From: Rhynchopus sp. YZ270_cl-10
Taxonomy: Eukaryota > Euglenozoa > Diplonemea > Diplonemida > Diplonemidae
Assembly (NCBI GenBank): GCA_964035575.1
Contig: OZ037927.1
Location: forward strand, 806,001 to 870,000
Length of the DNA stretch: 64,000 bases
Direction: 5' to 3'
Part shown: piece by piece, positions 1-10,669 of the stretch
Numbering within the stretch: position 1 is the stretch's first letter
Layout: each line of letters begins with the position of its first letter
The notes under the pieces: model-generated
What the model was told of the DNA's origin: nothing
Databases searched by the model: none
Seen by the model: only the letters and a program-made list of their open reading frames with translations
Translations under genes and position numbers: made by a program

Positions 1-47
1 TAAGATCATATCTGATGGGATTATCTTAGAATAGCACCTTTTTTTCG

Positions 48-1415
48 CTACGCGGACGCCGCTTTGACAGGGGCTTCGTATTTCTTAAGGTTGAAATTGG
101 CACGGAGCTTATTCGAGATTACTACGAGGCTTTTGTATCTCTTGCTCTTTGTGTTAATCCGTTTAATCAGGACATCGGTTGTGATACCATGTGCAACTTC
201 TCCGACGCCAACCGAAGTAGAATTTAAAGCAGTACGCCCAATACGGGACGCAATGTCAGACAGGTCGACGTTGGTTTGCCCGTCACAATACCTTCCCAGG
301 ACATCTTTGATCCAGAATTTTTTCAAATCTTTCGCACCAAACTTTCTGTACCCCGCCCTCTCCACGACATACGACCGGTGAAAATGATGTTCATACAGCA
401 AATCCGCTGCCTCATCGTCCCCCAACTTTGAGACCGTAATAAAAAGGTTTTTTTTCGACACAAAATCGGGCTGTGGAATCGCCGAAAAAAAGGAGAACGC
501 ATCGTTTGAGGTTCCTGCGAGAAGGATGCATGAGTCCAGCATGCGTTTGGTTGGTGCCTTTTGGGTGTTTCTCAATTCATTGTACACAGATGCTGCGTAC
601 AGGGAATGGTGCCAAGTTATGTAGGGTCGGGGTTGTGTCGCAAAGAGAGCAAGCAGGGCTTCACCTAGAGCTGGGTCCATGTGGTTTGTCTCCTCTGTGA
701 CCTCGTCTATCAGACTAAGTGCGAGCGCGACAGGACCCCCGCGATAGTGGTTCACCTTGACGTATTCAATGACAGGGGCAATATGTCGCTGCGTGACAAC
801 CGTCCCCTTTTCATGAATGATCTGCTCGCAGAGCTTCAGCGCGACCTCCGCCAGACCGTTCTCCGCCAGCACCCGGATCACCGTCTCCTCAAATTGCAGA
901 AGGATTCTTGAGTGGGAGTGGAGACTGCGCTGATGCTTGAAGGCCTTCTCGATCTCGTCTGGGGCAAGCGACAGCGCCCACACCTTGGTGTCCATGAAGG
1001 TGCGTGGGAGGATGTCTGGGTTGGGCTTGAGGGCGGGGGTGGTGGGTTGGGAGGACTGCTCGCTAACCTGAGGGGATCTGGCGAGTTTCATTGCTGCTGC
1101 GGAGGCCTTTGTGTGCTGCCCGGCAACCTTCGGTTCGGGTGTTGTTTTTTTTTCGGTTTGAGTGGTAGGTTCAGGTTTGACTGGTTTGACAGCAGGTTTT
1201 ACAGCAGGTTTTACAGCTTTTTCAACAGGTTTGACAGGTTGTGTATTTTTTGCAGGCCTGGCCACAGATGGATTTGGTTTCCCAGAGGGTTTGGGGTTCT
1301 TCGTTTTGGTTGGCTTCTTCGATTTGGAGGCAGCGTTAGTTTTTTTCGACGCCCATCGGAGCTGCTGTTGAGGCGGCAGGGCGCCTACACTGCTTCTGCA
1401 CATCAGCCGCAACAT
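48..1415 (-). CDS. Mitochondrial PPR-like alpha-solenoid protein
   Basis: Single-exon gene of 455 residues, ATG at 1413-1415 and TAG at 48-50. The first 25 residues are basic with arginine, serine and tryptophan (LRWASKK) and no acidic residue, like a mitochondrial presequence. Residues about 25-130 are a low-complexity Lys/Pro/Ala/Thr linker with KPAVKPAVKP-type repeats. From about 135 to the end the sequence is predicted helical, with paired helices of PPR or related alpha-solenoid type (for example AENGLAEVALKLCEQII). I infer an organelle RNA-binding or mitoribosome-associated role; no catalytic motif is visible. The gene appears complete. Its upstream side abuts the repeat element beginning at 1531. 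I am sure it is a gene, and only moderately sure of the PPR class. Confidence 0.72.
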   Translation of the reverse strand: MLRLMCRSSVGALPPQQQLRWASKKTNAASKSKKPTKTKNPKPSGKPNPSVARPAKNTQPVKPVEKAVKPAVKPAVKPVKPEPTTQTEKKTTPEPKVAGQHTKASAAAMKLARSPQVSEQSSQPTTPALKPNPDILPRTFMDTKVWALSLAPDEIEKAFKHQRSLHSHSRILLQFEETVIRVLAENGLAEVALKLCEQIIHEKGTVVTQRHIAPVIEYVKVNHYRGGPVALALSLIDEVTEETNHMDPALGEALLALFATQPRPYITWHHSLYAASVYNELRNTQKAPTKRMLDSCILLAGTSNDAFSFFSAIPQPDFVSKKNLFITVSKLGDDEAADLLYEHHFHRSYVVERAGYRKFGAKDLKKFWIKDVLGRYCDGQTNVDLSDIASRIGRTALNSTSVGVGEVAHGITTDVLIKRINTKSKRYKSLVVISNKLRANFNLKKYEAPVKAASA

Positions 1416-1800
1416 TGTTATTTTCTTCTTCTTGGATTTATTGGGGTTTGGGGGGGTGTAGGGCAGCTTCTCTGTAGTTCGGGGAGGTGGGGTGGGTGAG
1501 AGGGGTGAGAGAGAGAGAAGGGAAGATCCACACGACGTTGAAGTAAATGACTTTACTTGTGATTTTTACATGTAATTTTACTTGTGAAAATAGTTTACTT
1601 GTGGCACGTAAAAACGTAAGCGTACAGCTTAACAGACTTTCCGCGCTGAAGAATCCGATGAAGAATTCTTCGAAAAAAAAAAAAATTCCAAAAAAAAAAA
1701 GAATTTTCCAATGAAGAATTCTTCATTTGGTGTGGCTGAAACCAGCAAATTTCACTGCTAAAGAACTGCTAACAAACTGCTAAATAATACCCTTTTTTTA

Positions 1801-2314
1801 GGGGTGGTGTATAAAAACATTTTTTTACCTTGGTTTTTCCACTCCCCCTGTTGGCGCGCCTCCACTCTTGCATACCCATGTGTGACCCCACCGTTGAATG
1901 CAATCGACTCGCTGAGTCAAAAGAACGCACAGAACGGGGCTGGAAAAAATCACGAAAAACGCGTACCGTGCGCCTGCGGCGCCCACAAAGTGAGTTTTTC
2001 CCTGAGTATGCTGTGTATGCTGTGTATACTGTGTATACTGTGTATACTGTGTATACTGTGTATACTGTGTATACTGTGTATACTGTGTATACTGTGTATA
2101 CTGTGTATACTGTGTATACTGTGTATACTGTGTATACTGTGTATACTGCGGAAATTGACCAAAAACGAGAACTTGTCCATTTCGGCAAATTGACCCCACC
2201 ACTGGCCGGACGGATTCCGGAAATGCAAATGCCGGCGTTAAAAAGCTCACCAACGAAAAAAAAAAATTTTTTTTCCAACACCCGTGGGGAAAAAAGTTTT
2301 TATACACCACCCCC
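1801..2314. mobile_element. Inner nested element carrying a 9-bp minisatellite
   Basis: Ends GGGGTGGTGTATAAAAAC and its inverse GTTTTTATACACCACC. Inside are a run of the 9-mer TATACTGTG and a block containing GACAAGTTCTCG on the complementary strand and CGGATTCCGGAAATGC. The direct repeat CTAACAAACTGCTAAATAAT occurs on both sides (about 1768 and 2339). A second copy of this element, in reverse orientation and with the 9-mer hugely expanded, is at 16290-17300. Confidence 0.65.
2005..2149. repeat. 9-bp minisatellite (TATACTGTG), about 15 copies
   Basis: Near-perfect 9-mer array; the first units carry the variant TATGCTGTG. All three frames stay open through it, which explains the artificial reading frames here. 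Confidence 0.97.
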
Positions 2315-2627
2315 CCCAAAAATGCATGCTAACAAAGTGCTAACAAACTGCTAAATAATACCCTTTTTTTTGGGTTCAGCCACACCATCATTGGAAAAAA
2401 ATAAAAATAAAAATAAATTCCCGGGGGAAAAAAAAAATACCCCGCATCACCAGAACTGACCAGAACTGGCCTCATGAACAAAGTGACCCCGTCACAGCCA
2501 GAACGCGACTCAATTGATCAAACGCCGAACGAAAAGGAAACATGCAGCATGGCGAAATAATAAAAGTAGCGTACCGTGCGCCTGCGGCGCAAGCTTGCAA
2601 CCCACCTTCCCATGACATAGTTTGTCA

Positions 2628-2815
2628 GTAAAAATGTACAATTTTAAGCGCAATTTTTTGAAATGTTGCGTACCGTGGCTTCGCCAGGAGCCTTGATGCT
2701 ATGACCACCGTTTCTTTTTGTACACGTACTGAGGTTACTGATAATTCGTGTGTCTGGTTCAAATATCAATGAAGTTGAACTCCTCAGTTGGATCCCCGAG
2801 GAATTCTCTCATTCC
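2628..2815. repeat. Interspersed repeat N (GCGTACCGTGGCTTCGCC), copy 1
   Basis: Shares AAGCGCAATTTTTTGAAA, GCGTACCGTGGCTTCGCC and the GTACTGAGGTTACTG region with 5573-5800 and 54480-54640, and in reverse with about 56735-56790. Some copies continue into GCCGGAGGCCCCCAACTT and a GGCGCGC..GCGCGCC palindrome (5055-5120, 54640-54700). Confidence 0.7.
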
Positions 2816-3227
2816 GGGTCGGGCTCGACCGCGCCTTTTTATTTTTTTGGAATCTCAGGGACTGCGCTGGGACGCGTTTTTTGGGCCAGAACTCTAAAGG
2901 GGGAGTGGACCTATTATTAGGGTGGACCTATTATGCTATAATAATAGGTCCACCGTTTTTGGGGTTAAATTTAACTTTTTAAATCTCGATTTTCGGAGAA
3001 AAATTTTTAAAAAAATTGGCTGGGGAATATGGTGGGTGTAGGGGAAGGGTGGCACAGGGTACACGACGGGACTCAGTGACAAAAAAAGGTGGCAAGTGGT
3101 GGCAAGTAAATCACTTGTCATGAACTACTTACTTGTCATGACAAGTGATTTACTTGTCATTCACTTGTCATGTCACACCTTTTTCACTTGTCTTTCACTT
3201 GTCATTGGGTCCCGTAACGAAGGTTTA

Positions 3228-3491
3228 CTACTTTTTCAGCGGACACGTTTTGGTGCAGTGGTTTGCAGTTGGCCTGCTGATTTGCAGGCAATACACGGCA
3301 CGGTCGGCAAGCTTGTGTGTCCGCTTTGCAGGAGGTTTTGAGGGGGGTGGGCGGAGCAGTGACACCTTCCTCTCAGATGTCGCATCAGGTGGCGCAGCAG
3401 ATGGCGCAGCTGCATCACCAGGAGAAGGAACTGGTGTTGAGGGTGCTTTTGATGGCACCTGGTCTTCTCTCTTGATGTGCACACTGCCCAT
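3228..3491 (-). other. Open frame inside the nested element, possibly captured coding DNA
   Basis: An 87-codon Pro/Ser/Ala-rich frame within an otherwise AT-rich transposon interior. The segment 3230-3500 is GC-rich and codon-like, but both strands are open here. It could be a gene fragment picked up by the element. No domain is recognised. Confidence 0.25.
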
Positions 3492-3838
3492 CCTGAACAG
3501 ACGTTACTGACCTTTGTATGTCGGCTCTTCCTAGCCTAGACAAGCAGAATTGTCTAAGGGTTGGATTGTTCACCCACTAACAGGGAACGTGAGCTGGGTC
3601 TAGACCGTCGTGGGGGTTTTCTTTTGGAGCCACATTTACGACTATGGCATCTACATCATCCCACTCACACGTGCCTGCTCGCGCGTCCTCCAGCACTTGC
3701 TGCACTCTGCGCAGGTGATCCGCACAACAGCACGACAACAGGCTCGGCAGCATTAGAAAATTGGTTTTGGGGTTTTTGGCTGTTGTTTTGGGTTTGATTT
3801 TGCAGTGTTTTGTGGGTAAAGGGCGGTTGGGTAAGGAC

Positions 3839-4984
3839 GAAAAGTACCTAAATAGTGCCTAAATACATACAATGCAACGAGGCCGAGTCGGCCTCGCCAA
3901 GGCCTGAAAATAAATACTCAGGCGTGCCTGAGGCGTACTCGGGATTAGTTACGTTTAAGTACGCCTCAGGCACGCCTGAGTATATTTATATTTCTTACCA
4001 GCATTTTGGTCATGAACAAAAAAGTATTTCCCCCCAAATTTTGTGGTTTTCGATTCAGAGGTAGCAAAATCTTTCAAATGCGGGGTCGCACGATGAAAAA
4101 TGTGCCTCTGGGCCGAGCGAGTCGAAAAAATGAAAAGGGTTCGCTAAGCTTTGGTGCTGATGAGATATATTTTGGTGGTACCTTCGGGTATTTCATATAT
4201 TCAAGAATCATTGGAAAACAAATTTCGGGGGTGCTTTTCGACTAGGTCCCTTCGAGGCCCAACTTGATGCAAGATGGAAGAGGCTCATACAAGCCTGGAT
4301 CCTCTAACACTAGAGAGATCCCATCGAGATCCCAGAATTTTACACAGGCCTCCTTGATCCACAGACCACAGCTCTATTTTTAGTACAACTATGGGGTGAC
4401 CAAAGGAATTTTTTATACATACCCGAGGTATGACTCATCTTCTGCGAAGCCTCTTTTTAGGAAGCGGTTTACTGTAAGCAGTAACCATGATATTTTTCCA
4501 CTAAAAATATCTTGCGACCCCGCAATTTTCTCAGCAGGACACCGAAATTTTATTTCAGCACATTTCAGGGGGCGGAGGAAATACATGGCATGCCTTAGAA
4601 ACGTGATGACCTGTGCATAATAATTTTATATATCAGCAGAAATATGAAACCGGGTATACTTTCCCCTGATTTTTGGTACAAACTTAAAGTCACGCATTTT
4701 TTGCTAAAAAAATTGTCCGACCCCGGAATTTTTTCAGATTGCTCGGAAATGCATCAGAGGCCCTTTTTGCGGGGGAAAAATACACACCAGGCGCCTGAAA
4801 CGCAAGTATGCGTTGATATATACTCAGGCGTGCCTGAGGCGTACTTAAACGTAACTAATCCCGAGTACGCCTCAGGCACGCCTCAGTGACGCCTCAGGCA
4901 CGCCTCAGATATATTTTCCAGATACGAGTATTTTCAGGCGTACCCGGCCTCGTTGCATTGTATGTAAATAATAGCACTTTTTTA
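3839..4984. mobile_element. Innermost TIR element with CTCAGGCGTGCCTGAG palindromes
   Basis: TIR contains ACATACAATGCAACGAGGCC (about 3864) and its inverse (about 4945-4965), bordered by AAAAGTGC-like ends. Subterminal regions on both sides carry the perfect palindrome CTCAGGCGTGCCTGAG and related copies (3919-3985 and 4825-4910). The middle (4000-4800) is AT-rich with no coding region I can support. Confidence 0.7.
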
Positions 4985-5572
4985 GTAAAAATAAGAAAAA
5001 AAATTTTAAAAATCGGCCAAAATTCAGCTATAATAATAGGTCCACTCCCCCTTTAGTTTCTCCGCCGGAGGCCCCCAACTTTCCGTGAACTCCCGGCGCG
5101 CGTAGCGCGCCGGGCTCGGGACGTATTTACCTTTTATGTACAAAATCACGATTCTTCATCAAAAATCGTACCCAATGAAGGAGCGCGGAAACACTGCAGC
5201 TTAAACACAAAAAAAATGACATGTAAAACCACAAGTAATGTAATTTACTTCAACGTCGTGCAACACCTTACAAAGAAGCAGTGTTTTTTCTGGAGGGGGT
5301 GCGGGGGTGCGCGCGCACCCCCGTCAGACTTTTTTGAGATTTCAAGGGGGTGCACGCACCCCCTAGTGCACCCCCTAGCGGCCCCCCTGGGGGCGGAGGG
5401 GCAGGGTGGTTGGGGGTGGGGGACCCACCCCTACCACTCTGCCCCCCTTCACCTTCCCCATCATGCTCTCGCGAGCCTCACCAGGAAGTAAGGAGTCGGC
5501 GTTTCCATAGCTGCAAACATAACTGTTTTGCGTCCCAGGTGCTGTAAGTGTAGCTCTTCTCTGTTTGGCAGT

Positions 5573-5800
5573 AAAAATGTGCAATTTTAAGCGCAATTTT
5601 TTGAAACGTTGCGTACCGTGGCTTCGCCAGAAACTTTCATTTTAGATAATTACCAACGAAAGTGCCATTTTATGTCATCATTTCTTAGAAATGTTGCGTA
5701 CCGTGGCTTCGCCAGGAACCTTTGGGTGCCATGACCGCCGTTTCTTTTGTAAATGTTCTGAGGTTACTGGTACTTCGTGCACCACGTGTGTCTAGTGCAA
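5573..5800. repeat. Interspersed repeat N, copy 2
   Basis: Second copy of the family at 2628-2815. The GCGTACCGTGGCTTCGCC segment is present twice within it (5610 and 5695). A (GGGGGA)n tract follows at 5801-5829. Confidence 0.7.
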
Positions 5801-6285
5801 ATGGGGGAGGGGGAGGGGGAGGGGGAGGGGATACATTTTTCATACTTTTCAAAAAAGAATGGAGAAAAAAAAATGAGAAAAAAAAATGCTAGAGAGAAAT
5901 GGGAAATGATGTGCATAAAAATAAACTTTTTTGAAAACAACACAAAAAAAAAAAAAAATCCCCCTTACGTCCAGAGCTCGCGCTAAAGTCCATCCCTCAT
6001 CCCGGGATTTTTGGGGGTTTTGGTAGGAACGTTTTTTTTTTGCAGTACGGGGATTTCATTAAGAAACCAGAAGTTCTAATATTGTTGAGTAAGACCACCA
6101 CATAGTGGACTTGCATATACATGTGACCCCGCCGTGGAACGCAATTGGCTCGGAAAGTCAAAAGAAAGAGGAGAAAAAAGAAAAGGAAAAAAAAAAAAAA
6201 GTTGGTTACCGTGCGCCTGCGGCGCTGCCTGTTCCCTTCCAGTTTCTACAGGCAAACACTTGCCCCCTTTACCTTACACTGACGG

Positions 6286-6740
6286 GTTTTGACCAAAACC
6301 AAGAACTTGTCCATTTCGGCAAATTGACCCCACCACAGAACGGACGAATTCCGGAAATGCAAATGCCGGTGTTTTCGCGCATTTTCATGTTGCAAGACGT
6401 TCAGGATCAGGGAGAGAAAATCTGGTTGTGGGATTTACATTGGCCCTCTTTACCCACATGGATTTTGACCAAAACCAAAAAATTGGCCATTTCGGCAAAG
6501 TGACCCCACCACAGCGCGGACGGATTCCGGAAATTCCAATCGCGGTATGTTTTGGGGCTGAAAACCCACTGATTTTCAGGAGAAAAATTGCTTCCAAATC
6601 TCGGAATTTTCCGAATTTTCCTGAAAATGACCCTTGTTTACGAGTATGGGTTCATATTTTGCGAAAATTTAAGTCACTAAAATTTTGTCCATTTTTCCGT
6701 ATATACCCCACCACAAGCCGGGATTGGCCCGGAAATGCCA
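6286..6740 (+). repeat. Three degenerate units of repeat R (GACCAAAACCAAGAAC)
   Basis: Units near 6291, 6466 and 6690 each contain a GTCCATTT..GGCAAA..GACCCCACCAC block followed by CGGA..TTCCGGAAAT. The same block is in the element at 1801-2314 (2152-2243), in its reverse copy at 16364-16446, and partly at 28262-28312. Confidence 0.7.
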
Positions 6741-7228
6741 CAAAACGGGGTTTCCGGGCCTCCCCAGCTAACCTTTTCAAGGAACGTTTTTCCGTACCCG
6801 AAATCCATTTTTTCCCCATTTTTTCCCATAATTAGCGCGACCACTGCTTACGTCGCCTGCTCTCTATTCAGGGAGAGCGGGGGGAAACCGCGGCTAGATC
6901 CATTTTTTTTGTTTTTTTTTTTCTGTTGTTGCGTCGACAATCACCTAAGAACCCGCTTGGAGAAACCTAGGATCTGTACTCAATGTTGGCCGAAGCCTTT
7001 GTACGATGGAGGGATCAGGAGGCATTTTTTCTTTTCTTTTCTTTTCTTTTCCTGCCAGACACGTGAAATGAATGTCATTTCATCCTATAAGTTCACCTAG
7101 TACTGGTCATGACAGACCACCGTGCGAGCCACAGAAATAAATTTGAAGACACAAAACAAAGAGAAGCCCCCCGAGAAAAGGTTTGGAACAGAAGCGTCGA
7201 CTCGAGAGAACCTCCAAAAAAAACATAG

Positions 7229-8171
7229 TTACCAGTGTTTCTTGGGTGCGAAGGTGGACAAGTCTGGTGCCATAGCAGCATCGGCAAGCGCCTGGAAAAA
7301 AAAAAAGGGTGAAAATGTGGATGTCTAATATTTTTTATTTGTTCTAAAATTCCTCTAAAAAAAATGCATAAATAATGGGTGTGGCCGACGACCCCAAAAT
7401 AGCAGAAAATAGCACAACAATAGCACCCCCTTTCAGCCACACCAAATAAGGTTCATATTTGGTTGTAAAACAAGGTAAAGAATATGTTGTTGATGCAGGC
7501 ACCTCCGACTGAGGCCACTGTACGATGCCATCTGAATGAAAGCACACCACCCTGCAGCCAACAACAAATGATGAAAAAAGGAAACCGAAACATAGAGAGC
7601 ATTTGACAGTGCAGCCTCACCGTGCATCGTATCCTGGGAGCTTTCATATTTTCACAAAAAAGGGAAACCATACCTGCTTCTTCCTCTGCTTCTGCAGGAA
7701 TGTGTCCAGCTTGCCGCTTTTTTTGAGTGTCTCGTATTTCGCCTGGAGCTCTGCCTCCTTTTGTGCCGTGCGTTTGAGGAAGAAAGGTTTTTTCCCTGCT
7801 GCAACCTTGCCACGTTCCTCTGCACGCACGGAGCGTTTCACCTTCACCGCAGACTCCCTCTTAGAAGCGTTGGTACGCTCGTATTTGTACTGCAGGAGCT
7901 GGTCCTTCACGTCCTTCTTCTTTGCAACTGCGTCAGGGTTTTTCGCTGTGCGCAGCCGTTTCGCCTCGGAGCGAAGCTTCTTCTCCTCCACCCCCTTCAT
8001 CCCCCCCAAAAAATCATACGACTTTGTATACAAATCCTCATTCCAATGCCCACTCAAGCTAGAAAACCTCGGGTCCACCCGCACCACCTTCTTCTCAGCC
8101 GGGTACACCTCGCGGTGGCAGCTTACAGGCTTGCGTGCGTTCCCTTCAATAGGGCGCGTTGACTTACCCAT
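7229..8171 (-). CDS. RRP36: Ribosomal RNA processing protein RRP36, two exons
   Basis: Exon 1 is 8171-7674 (ATG at 8169-8171), exon 2 is 7291-7229 (stop TAA); 186 residues. The 382-nt intron starts GTATGG and ends TTTCCAG, phase 0. Family hallmarks are DPRFSSLSGHWNED followed by YDFLGGM near residues 31-57, then a lysine-rich coiled-coil and KKPFFLKRTAQKEAEL with YETLKKSGKLDTFLQKQRKK near the C-terminus. RRP36 is a nucleolar component of the 90S pre-ribosome needed for early cleavage of the 18S precursor. The short last exon adds about 20 residues ending in HW. The intron carries a 75-bp mini TIR element and one copy of repeat E, so it has been an insertion target. Identification is confident. 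Confidence 0.9.
7373..7447. mobile_element. Miniature TIR element in the RRP36 intron
   Basis: GGTGTGGC near 7378 and GCCACACC ending at 7443 are inverted; the flanks AATAATG and AAATAAG resemble each other. Same terminal motif as the element at 1708-2392. Confidence 0.45.
7481..7587 (+). repeat. Repeat E, copy 1 (GCAGGCACCTCCGACTGA)
   Basis: Core GTTGATGCAGGCACC, CCGACTGACCCACTGTACGA, ATGAAAGCACA and CAACAACA, ending in an A-run. Other copies: 10319-10403, 18532-18614, 21474-21752 (split), 37976-38051, 38629-38698, 38772-38842, 41528-41590, 53058-53220, 54895-55045, 55460-55545. All known copies but none of the genes read in the plus direction. Confidence 0.85.
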
Positions 8172-8430
8172 GATTGATAAAAAAAGAAAAGGGTACGTTC
8201 ACTCCTCGGGGTCCACCCCCCAAATGCAAGAGGGGGTTAAAGGGGGGGGGGGGGGGTTTGAAAAAAGAAGGAAGTATGTTGTTGTGTATTGCTGTGAGGG
8301 GAGGGGGAAATTGAGTTGGAAAATATCAGATTCATGAAAAATAATAAACGGTTTCCACGAAATGTGAAGAGAGTGCCCACCCCTTAGTGCAGGACCGGGG
8401 TGGGGGGGTGTCAATCCTGCAGATGAAGAA

Positions 8431-8606
8431 TAAATAGAAACTTAACACTCGTCACACGATAAAAACCCATGGGAGAGAGGTTTGTGGTGAAACACACAAC
8501 ACCTCGACCTGTTTTGGTGAGGAGTGGCTTTCTGCAGGCGCGGTTCGTCCCTAGAACCGTAAAAGTGTGTTCAAAGTGCGTTGTTTCTATTTCCTCCTTC
8601 ATGAGG
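8431..8606 (+). repeat. Repeat G, copy 1, about 175 bp with A-tail
   Basis: Begins AATAGAAACTTAACACTC and ends CATGAGGTGACAAAAAAAAA. Copies at 14031-14218 and 27049-27245 share full length, including GGGAGAGAGGTTTGTGGTGA and GAGTGGCTTTCTGCAG. The A-run directly after GGTGAC in each copy suggests retroposition. Confidence 0.85.
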
Positions 8607-10318
8607 TGACAAAAAAAAAATGTTGCTGTCAACAAATCTCCTAAAGTACCCATTGGTAGGGCAATTGGGGTATCGCTGTAACATTGCAAACGGGGTTTAA
8701 TGATGACGGACTACAGTCAAAAGACTGCCCTATTTGTGCAGACAGATGGAAAAGGGGCCGTGGGGGGATACTGGGTTGGCAGGGATTGACTCCAATTTAC
8801 ACTACAAAGCTAGCTTCTGTAGGGATATATGCTACCACTATTAAAAGTTTAAGGGCCGTGGGGGGATATGCTTTTTTTTTTCTTTTTCTTTTTCTTTTTG
8901 TAACTTACATCAGTCTGCAGCAGGTGAAGGGGGCTATTGCAGGAAAGGGGGGTTTTTTGGGGGTTTTTGGGGGGAAGGTACATCGGGTAGCTGATTCAGT
9001 GGTGTGCTTTTTTTAAAAGAAAATTAGAGTACTCAAAATTTTGAGTACAAGTTTTGGGGGATTTTTGGGGGGGTAATTTCGGCAACTTTTTTTTGGCCGC
9101 CAGTATGCCAAACATTTTGGGGGGATACTGTATTTATTTTTCCATTGTGCCGACAAAAATCACACCAATACTGGACAAAAAATATCTGCACTCATTTGTC
9201 GGCCACACCTATACACTGCAGAAGGTAGGTACGACTGTAAGGTCGTCCTCCCCCCTTTTTTTTGAGATGGTTTTTTTTTTAATAGTGACCGATGTGTTCC
9301 TCCCCGGGCACTAAGAAAACTAACACACGTTGTTGCCCGACGAAGACAAAAGAAAAGAGGGGGAAAAAAAACTTGAAAGAAATGAAAGTGCGTCACAAGG
9401 TGCACATTCGTCGAAAGATACGTCCTTGGTGTTGTTTTTTCTTTTTTTTTTTTCGTTGACATTAAATCTGTAACACGGTCCGCCACGCAAGTGGGTCTGC
9501 TCTTTTGATAACTTGGTTTGCAAAAAAAAAAAAAAGGTCGGGTTGTGTGGCACACAACTCGATCAATTAAGAAGTACTTATTTTTTTTTTCTGCTTTTAT
9601 TTTTTTTCCCTGCGTTGCTGTGCTCCGGAGGGGGGGGTCGATATTGACAGGTCTTCTGACAGGTCGTTGACCGATGTCCGTTGAAGCACACTTCTATGTT
9701 CTATTTTAACAGCACGGCAGTGTACCGTTTCGGTGGCATTCTCTATTTTTTTTTTTAATATTTTTACACGGCATCCATAAGCCCTTACCAGGACCTACCC
9801 TCCGGAGGTAACAATACCACCTCCCACCTCTTACATTAAGCCCTTAATTTTAAGGCACTCTAAAATGGTGGCATTCTCTATTCTTTTTTTATATTTTTAT
9901 ATTTTTTTTGAAAATTTTCAAAAAAAAATGATCACGTGTTTGCACAACAGCATACATCCACTACATGACCCACCCCTCCGCCAGCTCACTTCCATTTTTC
10001 ACGGCTTACATTGAGATGTCCTACTCCCGTAACCGCTCAACTCAACGAAAAGATAATTGGAACACGAGAAACAACTCGGGAGGGGCTTTTTTTTTCTATT
10101 TGCATCCCCTTGCCAACAAAAAAAAAATTGAATTTTTGACTTCAGGCTATGAGGATAAGTGAATAAGAGAAGAAATGATTAAGATATTCTTTTCAATCGA
10201 AAGATGGAGTTTTCCACCAGCGTCGTCTCCTCTTTTTAGAAGAATAAAAAAAAATGGTAGTTGTTGATGTACACCTGCAGGCAAATAGGTATCATATGAA
10301 TGGAAGAAAAAAAAAACT
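8607..10318. other. AT-rich spacer without gene
   Basis: Homopolymer-rich sequence. Duplicated GGGGGATA motifs (8764, 8868, 9120), TTTTGAGTAC palindrome (9036), and an ATATTGACAGGTC repeat K patch (9640-9700), also found at 18706-18830 and 50005-50100. No coding region is supported. Confidence 0.5.
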
Positions 10319-10485
10319 GTAGTTGTTGATGCAGGCACACCTCCGACTGACCCACTGTACGATGCCAGCCATCCGGCTGAAAGCACAAAGTACCCTCATG
10401 CGAATGGAAAAAGAATCAAAAAGGGAAAAAGCTTATGAGATAAACCCTAAGCTCTCTCTCATGATTAGTCTGATTGGATTACCTT
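10319..10485 (+). repeat. Repeat E copy 2 followed by hairpin repeat C
   Basis: Repeat E occupies 10319-10403; the hairpin-family unit AAACCCTAAGCTC..ATGATTAGTC occupies about 10430-10485. A fragment of E also sits at 10260-10286. Confidence 0.7.
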
Positions 10486-10571
10486 AATGTTTTTGAACAT
10501 TGGTTATTCATCAATCCTTTTTGTTGTATTTTTTTGGATCCTTTTTGTTTTGTTTTGTTTTTTTTTTTTTT

Positions 10572-10620
10572 TGAAAACTTGGTTGTATTAGTGTAGCCAC
10601 CCTAGAGTGTGCTCCACTAT
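10572..10620 (-). repeat. Repeat A, T-run then GAAAACTTGGTTGTATTAG
   Basis: On the minus strand this reads as a short sequence ending CCAAGTTTTC plus poly(A). Related copies: 14412-14468, 27783-27832 (opposite orientation), 49508-49565, 62950-63003. It resembles repeat B (45605-45675, 46518-46565, 55262-55312, 56240-56312, 62884-62940), which shares a TAGTGTAG core and also sits next to a T-run. Confidence 0.75.
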
Positions 10621-10669
10621 AAACTATCAATGTTTTTTCTCTGTTTTCTCATGCTTAGTCACCATTCTT

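Larger units (their letters stand above)
1708..2392. mobile_element. Nested TIR element, TIR GGTGTGGCTGAA
   Basis: Left end CCAATGA followed by GGTGTGGCTGAA near 1729, right end TTCAGCCACACC then TCATTGG near 2392, as inverted repeats. A miniature relative with GGTGTGGC/GCCACACC ends lies at 7373-7447 in the RRP36 intron. It contains a further element (1801-2314). Confidence 0.6.
2894..5056. mobile_element. Nested 2.16-kb TIR element, TIR CTAAAGGGGGAGTGGACC
   Basis: Left CTAAAGGGGGAGTGGACCTA (2894 on) is matched by its inverse ending CCCCCTTTAG at 5056, about 26 bp with few mismatches. Just inside the left end is a 34-bp palindrome around GGTGGACCTATTATG. Sequence near 3085-3210 is a series of ACTTGTCA direct and inverted motifs. 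It hosts another element at 3839-4984. Confidence 0.7.
1531..5260. mobile_element. 3.7-kb composite element with long terminal inverted repeats
   Basis: The left end (CACGACGTTGAAGTAAAT, then TTACTTGTG and ACATGTAA motifs to about 1640) is the inverted complement of the right end (5196-5260). The same two ends, joined directly, make the 165-bp palindromic MITEs at 46113-46277 and 57930-58092. I infer that this copy is one such MITE blown up by later insertions, because other inverted-repeat elements (1708-2392, 1801-2314, 2894-5056, 3839-4984) lie inside it. No transposase is visible. The flanks show no convincing target duplication. Confidence 0.75.
5261..7228. other. Intergenic region between the nested element and RRP36
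   Basis: No gene supported. It holds a C/G-rich palindromic patch (5290-5400, containing GTGCGCGCGCAC), repeat N (5573-5800), A-rich low complexity (5860-5960), and three degenerate tandem units of repeat R (6286-6740). Homopolymer runs near 6910 and 7030 complete it. Confidence 0.6.

Noticed and set aside
912-1499. Long plus-strand frame opposite the first gene
   Set aside because: Antisense shadow of the Lys/Pro-rich linker; composition is Phe/Gly/Arg artefact.
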